A program made the translations under genes and the position numbers. Source: Streptosporangium amethystogenes (GTDB taxonomy: Bacteria > Actinomycetota > Actinomycetes > Streptosporangiales > Streptosporangiaceae). Taken from it: a DNA stretch of 64,000 nucleotides. Shown piece by piece: positions 60,285 through 64,000 of this stretch. The stretch is from positions 123,372-187,371 of the forward strand of contig NZ_JOEQ01000013.1 in assembly GCF_000721075.1 (NCBI RefSeq), written 5' to 3'. The notes beneath the pieces were generated by a model. That model did no database searches. It was not told the DNA's origin and was given only the letters and a program-made list of their open reading frames with translations. The stretch's first letter is position 1; each line of letters starts with the position of its first letter.

Positions 60285-61247
60285 CTAAACAGGTGTAGAA
60301 AGCGGCATGTGGCGCCGCAGCCATGACGCGTAGACGGGGGCGCGCCGCACCTCGGCCCAGTAGGTTCTGGTGACGGCCCGGACCAGTTCGTGCCCGTACC
60401 GGGCGACCGGCCCGTGCTCGGTCCACCCGATCATGTGCCGAAAGCGCAGCGGGGTTCCGGCGAGTGGCCGGATGGTGATTCCCGGGTGGCCCTTGCTGGT
60501 CGCCTGGAACATCCCGACGCACCGGCCCGAGGAGATGAGGTCGATGGCGAGGCTGAGGTCGGCGGAGTAGCCGACCTTCGGGGTGAAGCCCTGCTCGGCG
60601 CAGGCGGACCAGAAGTGCTCGCGGTGCCCCGCCTCGACCAGCGCGTGCATGACCCAGTCCTCGCCGGCGAGATCACGCAGCTCGATCTCCTCCTGCCGGG
60701 CGAGCAGATGGGAGGCGGCCACCCCGACGAAGATCGGCTCGACGGCCACGCCCGCGTAGACCACTCCCGGGGGCGGGAGGAGCTCGTGTCCCGGATAGTC
60801 GCCGAGGGTGGCGAGTTCCAGGCGCTCGGACTCCAGGAGTCCGGGCAGCAGGTCCATCGCCTCCTCGGTGCGGACGGTGATATCGGCACCGTCCAGCAAT
60901 TCGTTAAGGCATCCGATGACATTTATCGCTAAATGGCTGGACATACAGCCCAGGCGAATTCTGACCTTCTCCGGAGGCTGCTCGGCGTAGCGCATGCCGT
61001 CCCGCCGTAACTCGTCGAACGCCGGCAGCAGCGACCGCGCCCTGATCAGCACCCATGCGCCGAGATCGGTGGGCCGTGCCCCCTCCCTGCCTCGCTCGAA
61101 CAGCGGTCCGCCGAACATCCGCTCGATGCGCCGCAACTGCGTGGCGAGCGCGGGCTGCGACATCTTGAGTGCGACGGCCGCCTTGGAAATGCTGCCCGAA
61201 TCGGCGATCGCACAGATTGCTCGTAGGTGACGCACCTCTAGGTCCAC
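60285..61247 (-). CDS. LysR-family transcriptional regulator
   Basis: A 320-residue LysR protein. The N-terminal winged HTH is RHLRAICAIADSGSISKAAVALKMSQPALATQLRRIE, seen here as the pieces SISKAAVALKMSQPALA and TQLRRIERMFG. The effector domain (about 95-300) has the usual two-lobe pattern (VRIRLGCMSSH, LLPGLLESERLELATLGDY). It is transcribed toward the protease gene, whose start lies 138 bp downstream on the same strand, so the protease is a possible target. Confidence 0.92.
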   Translation of the reverse strand: MDLEVRHLRAICAIADSGSISKAAVALKMSQPALATQLRRIERMFGGPLFERGREGARPTDLGAWVLIRARSLLPAFDELRRDGMRYAEQPPEKVRIRLGCMSSHLAINVIGCLNELLDGADITVRTEEAMDLLPGLLESERLELATLGDYPGHELLPPPGVVYAGVAVEPIFVGVAASHLLARQEEIELRDLAGEDWVMHALVEAGHREHFWSACAEQGFTPKVGYSADLSLAIDLISSGRCVGMFQATSKGHPGITIRPLAGTPLRFRHMIGWTEHGPVARYGHELVRAVTRTYWAEVRRAPVYASWLRRHMPLSTPV

Positions 61248-61564
61248 GCCGGGAGCTTAATAGTAAAAAATCTTTCCGGTAAGACCCAAGTTTCAGATGC
61301 GGCACGCATGCGTTCCTGGCCGCCGAGATCGCCGGCCACGGCGCCGGTGAGCAGACCCTCGCGCAGCGGCTGCGCCATTGACCGCCGACCGGGGCTCCCA
61401 CACCTTCGAGACCTGGTCGACCGCGGTGGTCACCGGTCGGCAGCAGGGTGGCGTGGCGACCATGGCCGCCGCGCCACAGGTGCGGTGTTTCGGGTGTTCG
61501 GCGGTCAACTCGCGCTGTCCGTCAACACCCGCCGCTCGTCTCGCCACCACAAGCCGCACGCCGG
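61248..61564. other. Spacer with no supported gene
   Basis: About 317 bp upstream of the LysR start. The plus strand shows a short peptide-like run (THAFLAAEIAGHGAGEQTLA) ending at a TGA near 61381; it may be a gene 3' fragment but matches nothing I know. An AT-rich strip at 61258-61285 (TAATAGTAAAAAATC) is probably the LysR promoter. Confidence 0.4.
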
Positions 61565-62542
61565 CTACAAGCTGGTGCGCTGCCGCAGAGTACCCGTGTA
61601 CTGCCCGACGTCCAGCCTTTTTCCGGCGGCCCACCCGTCGTCGTGACAGGTCGCCAAATGTCGGTCGGCCGCGTCGCCGATCAGCGACACCACCGTGCCG
61701 GTCTCGCCCCTGGCCCACATGCGCTCGACCAGCTCCAGCGCCGCCCACAACGCGGTGCCCGACGAGGCGCCGACCGGCAGCCCGATGACCTCGCGGATAT
61801 GCCGGGCCGCCGCCACACTGGCCGCGTCGGGCACGGGGACGACCAGGTCCACGAGGTCGGGCCGGAAGCCAGGCTCGACGCGCGGCCGTCCGATGCCCTC
61901 GATCCGCGACGGCATCCCGGTGCCGTAGTCGGGCACGTCGAGGGTCCATCCCGGGAAATAGGCCGAATTCTCGGGATCCGCCACCGCGACCCGGCAGCTC
62001 TCACCGCGGGACTGGATCCGCTGGCCAAGGGAGGCCGAGGTCGCTCCGGTGCCCGCGCCCACCACCACCCAGTCCGGCCGCACCTGCCCGAACAGCTCCT
62101 CCGCCAGGTCGTGCGGCGTGGCTCGCCCGAACTGGTCCAGGAAGTGACCGTCGATCTCCCGTGCGGTGTTGTAGATCGCCAGCGGCGGCGTCACGAACCG
62201 GCACTCCCCGCCCAGCTCCTCCACCGGCCGCGCCCGCGCCTGGCTGCGCTCACCCGGCATGACCACGATGTACGGCAGGCCGAGCCGCCGCGCGAACCAT
62301 GCCTGCGCCACGGCCGCGTTGCCGCCGGTCGCCTCCACCACAGTCATACCCTCGGCGATCGACCCGTCGAGCACGGCCCGGCGGAACAGTGCCCTGGCGT
62401 GCCGGTGCCGCAGGCTCCCGGTCGGCTGCACGGACTCGTCCTTCAGCAGCAGCCTGATCCCGGGCGCCGATACCGGGAAGTCGATCAGCGGGGTGGGCTC
62501 GCCCACCGCCAGCACGTCGAGCGCTCGTGTGTGCCAGTTCAC
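61565..62542 (-). CDS. PLP-fold (cysteine synthase-like) enzyme lacking the PLP lysine
   Basis: A 325-residue fold-type II PLP-family protein. Landmarks are LLLKDESVQPTGSLRHRHAR near residues 31-50, EATGGNAAVAQAWFARRLG, VVVGAGTGATSASLG, and the late SLIGDAADRH. In working enzymes the block reads PTGS-x-K with the Schiff-base lysine; here residue 45 is Arg (codon CGG). The phosphate loop GTGAT is kept. It may be inactive, non-catalytic, or may have found another solution. The frame is intact. Start ATG 62542. No clear partner gene is beside it. Confidence 0.82.
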   Translation of the reverse strand: MNWHTRALDVLAVGEPTPLIDFPVSAPGIRLLLKDESVQPTGSLRHRHARALFRRAVLDGSIAEGMTVVEATGGNAAVAQAWFARRLGLPYIVVMPGERSQARARPVEELGGECRFVTPPLAIYNTAREIDGHFLDQFGRATPHDLAEELFGQVRPDWVVVGAGTGATSASLGQRIQSRGESCRVAVADPENSAYFPGWTLDVPDYGTGMPSRIEGIGRPRVEPGFRPDLVDLVVPVPDAASVAAARHIREVIGLPVGASSGTALWAALELVERMWARGETGTVVSLIGDAADRHLATCHDDGWAAGKRLDVGQYTGTLRQRTSL

Positions 62543-62699
62543 CGTTCCACCATGTCAGGCGCCGCCCGAAAGATCACGCCCGTTCGCCACGAGCGAGCCG
62601 GTCAGGGAATCCGCGCGTTTCCCCTGAAGTGACCGTCGCGGTTGCCCGATCAGCCCGCCGAAGCCGCCGAGATGGCGTTGACCGGCCAGAACTCACGCT

Positions 62700-62880
62700 G
62701 GAACGCCAGGTCGCAGGTCTGGACGAGCAGCTTCAGGAATCTGCACAGCCAGGCGAATCCCGAGATCGAGGTGGAGCTGCTGATCTCAGGTACCCCTCGG
62801 CCCACCGTGGTCCGCCGGGAGTGGACCGGCAGCCGGGTGGAGGACTCGGTGGCGACCGTACGGCGCACCGGCCAGGGACC
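62700..62880 (+). pseudogene. Possible ATPase/endonuclease fragment
   Basis: In the frame opened at 62642 the run NLHSQANPEIEVELLISG, TVVRREWTGSRVEDSVATV looks like an internal strand-rich piece of an AAA/SMC-like ATPase, without Walker motifs and without a plausible start or end. I treat it as a probable gene relic. Weak evidence; the surrounding 62543-62985 holds nothing else that I can support. Confidence 0.25.
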
Positions 62881-62985
62881 CGCGCGACAACGGCAGCAAC
62901 CTTACGGACGAAACACAGCAGGGTAGGCGGTCTGTCCGCGCTGTCGACGGTTGCGGAGAAGGCGGCGCAGGCAGACCGCACGTGC

Positions 62986-64000
62986 TCAGGCGGCGAGTTC
63001 GCTGTGCAGCTGGTCGCGGAACTGGCGGACCATGATGCTGCTGCTGTACGGGTCCAGCTCGTCAGCGAACTTCTGGGCGAGCTCGGTCGCGCGGGCGGAG
63101 GTCAGCGCCTTCGTCATCGGAATCGCGGCCCGAGCCACGTCGATGGCCTGCTCCAGCTCACCCATGCCGAGGTATCCCTCGGCAGCGTGGATCTGGTTGA
63201 ACTGGGCGGTTCGAGGGATGCGCTCGCGATACTCGGTCACGGCTGCCTCCGCAAGGTTTATTGCTCGCCGATGCTCGCCGAGCATGCTCCAGCAGCGACC
63301 CGCCTGGGCTCTCAGCTCCGCTTCCTCGTATCTGCTGCCCCACTCCGGATCACGGTCACCGGCCCCTTGGGCATACGCTCGCTCGGCCTCGGTAATCAGT
63401 CGCTCGACCTGCTTGGCGGTATGCCGGTCAGGGCTCCCGGACTGACTGGCCTGCAAGGCCGTCGCCCAAGCCTCCCTGGACAGCATCAACGCCATGACGC
63501 GCGGGGATGCCTGTGCCTGGCGGGCGGTGTCCGTCGCGGCTCTCGCGAGCCAGGGCGCCCAAGTGGCCTGCTCCAGGTGGATCGCCTGCCGGGCCAGCGT
63601 CGCCAGCACCCAGGCACCGGTCAACGAGTCGTTACCCGTCTTCGCCAGCCGCAGTGCCTGCCCGAAATGCTGCTGCGCCTGACCATGGCGGTTCGAGTCG
63701 AAAGCCGTCCAGCCCGCCAGCCAACTCATCCCGGCCGCCGCCGACATCAACGCCGATCCCACCCGATCGTCGTAACGTCCTCGGAGCAGTGGCTTCACCG
63801 TCTTGTTCAGATATCCCACCACCACCGGGCGGACCAGCCCGGCCCCGAACTGGTTGTCCATCTGGCCGAACACCTTGCACGCCTCGTGGATCCGCTCCAC
63901 ATCGGCCATCCCGACCATCGCGTTGGTCCCCCGCTGCGCGACCGTCTGAGGTGGCACCCCGTAGTTCCACGCCGTCAGCCACTCCCCCAGCGCCGCCGGG
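62986..64000 (-). CDS. XRE-type regulator, C-terminal TPR part (partial, 5' end outside)
   Basis: The frame is open to the window edge, so only the last 338 or so codons are present. At the edge it reads ALGEWLTAWNYGVPPQTVAQRG, the junction between helix-turn-helix and helical parts in a large actinobacterial group of XRE/TPR regulators. Helical TPR-like repeats follow: HGQAQQHFGQALRLAKTG, WVLATLARQAIHLEQ, AEGYLGMGELEQAIDVA. The end is QFRDQLHSELAA. These regulators are often found with DUF397 genes or near phosphotransferases. The missing part should hold the DNA-binding domain. Function not known. Confidence 0.82.
   Translation of the reverse strand, partial: PAALGEWLTAWNYGVPPQTVAQRGTNAMVGMADVERIHEACKVFGQMDNQFGAGLVRPVVVGYLNKTVKPLLRGRYDDRVGSALMSAAAGMSWLAGWTAFDSNRHGQAQQHFGQALRLAKTGNDSLTGAWVLATLARQAIHLEQATWAPWLARAATDTARQAQASPRVMALMLSREAWATALQASQSGSPDRHTAKQVERLITEAERAYAQGAGDRDPEWGSRYEEAELRAQAGRCWSMLGEHRRAINLAEAAVTEYRERIPRTAQFNQIHAAEGYLGMGELEQAIDVARAAIPMTKALTSARATELAQKFADELDPYSSSIMVRQFRDQLHSELAA

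Overview
The window reads as chromosomal DNA of a high-GC filamentous actinomycete. Codons end in G/C, there are many TetR, LysR, Lrp and XRE regulators, an F420-type LLM oxidoreductase, actinobacterial P450s, AA10/CBM2 and M4/M28 secreted enzymes, NRPS genes, and IS1182, IS630 and IS982 relatives. The gene style suits Streptosporangiales (Streptosporangium/Nonomuraea-like), but I see no marker that fixes the genus. No rRNA, tRNA or CRISPR was found.

Layout. 1-7.2 kb: a TetR gene, a three-gene fluoride-efflux operon (two FluC proteins and a DUF190 protein), an EamA transporter, a 283-bp IS630-like remnant whose ends supply the stop codons of both flanking genes, a TetX-like FAD monooxygenase divergent from its TetR, then an IS1182 fragment, a broken M23 peptidase and a toroid-fold protein. 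7.4-8.4 kb: a PrmC-related methyltransferase behind a structured leader with short ORFs. 8.4-21.2 kb: a catabolic operon (TPP enzyme, enolase-superfamily enzyme, FAD/Fe-S dehydrogenase), a GH15 glucoamylase, SDR and MDR oxidoreductases, a deaminase, an LLM oxidoreductase and an Lrp regulator. 21.3-27 kb: a truncated Baeyer-Villiger monooxygenase, then a 2.86-kb segment bounded by 30-bp inverted repeats carrying an IS982 transposase plus a TetR/quinone-oxidoreductase pair, then a TetR-controlled P450/ferredoxin pair.

28.8-54.2 kb looks like a biosynthetic locus in two arms. Left arm: an operon of a divergent OMP-decarboxylase-like protein, a divergent DAHP-synthase-like protein and a type II thioesterase; a convergent operon with a P450 and an AlkZ/YcaQ-type DNA glycosylase; and a secreted S9 peptidase translationally coupled to NRPS-1. 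Right arm: an acyltransferase-3 membrane protein coupled to NRPS-2, and opposite it an SDR, a VOC protein and a methyltransferase. The two NRPSs show complementary damage. NRPS-1 has a good A-T pair but a C domain without the catalytic His. NRPS-2 has a good C and T but an A domain without its ATP-binding core and lysine. Together they could form one working assembly line. A glycosylase of the family used for self-resistance by makers of DNA-alkylating compounds suggests, as inference, a genotoxic or reactive product. Between the arms lie an unknown protein, a voltage-gated ion channel, a CNNM pair, a cellulose-type LPMO and a secreted protein.

54.3-64 kb: a TetR with tandem operators, a class A beta-lactamase-like serine hydrolase with a coupled winged-helix regulator that seems to start at CTG, a giant M4-M28-chitin-binding fusion protease, a LysR, a PLP-fold enzyme with Arg in place of the PLP lysine, and a partial XRE/TPR regulator running off the end.
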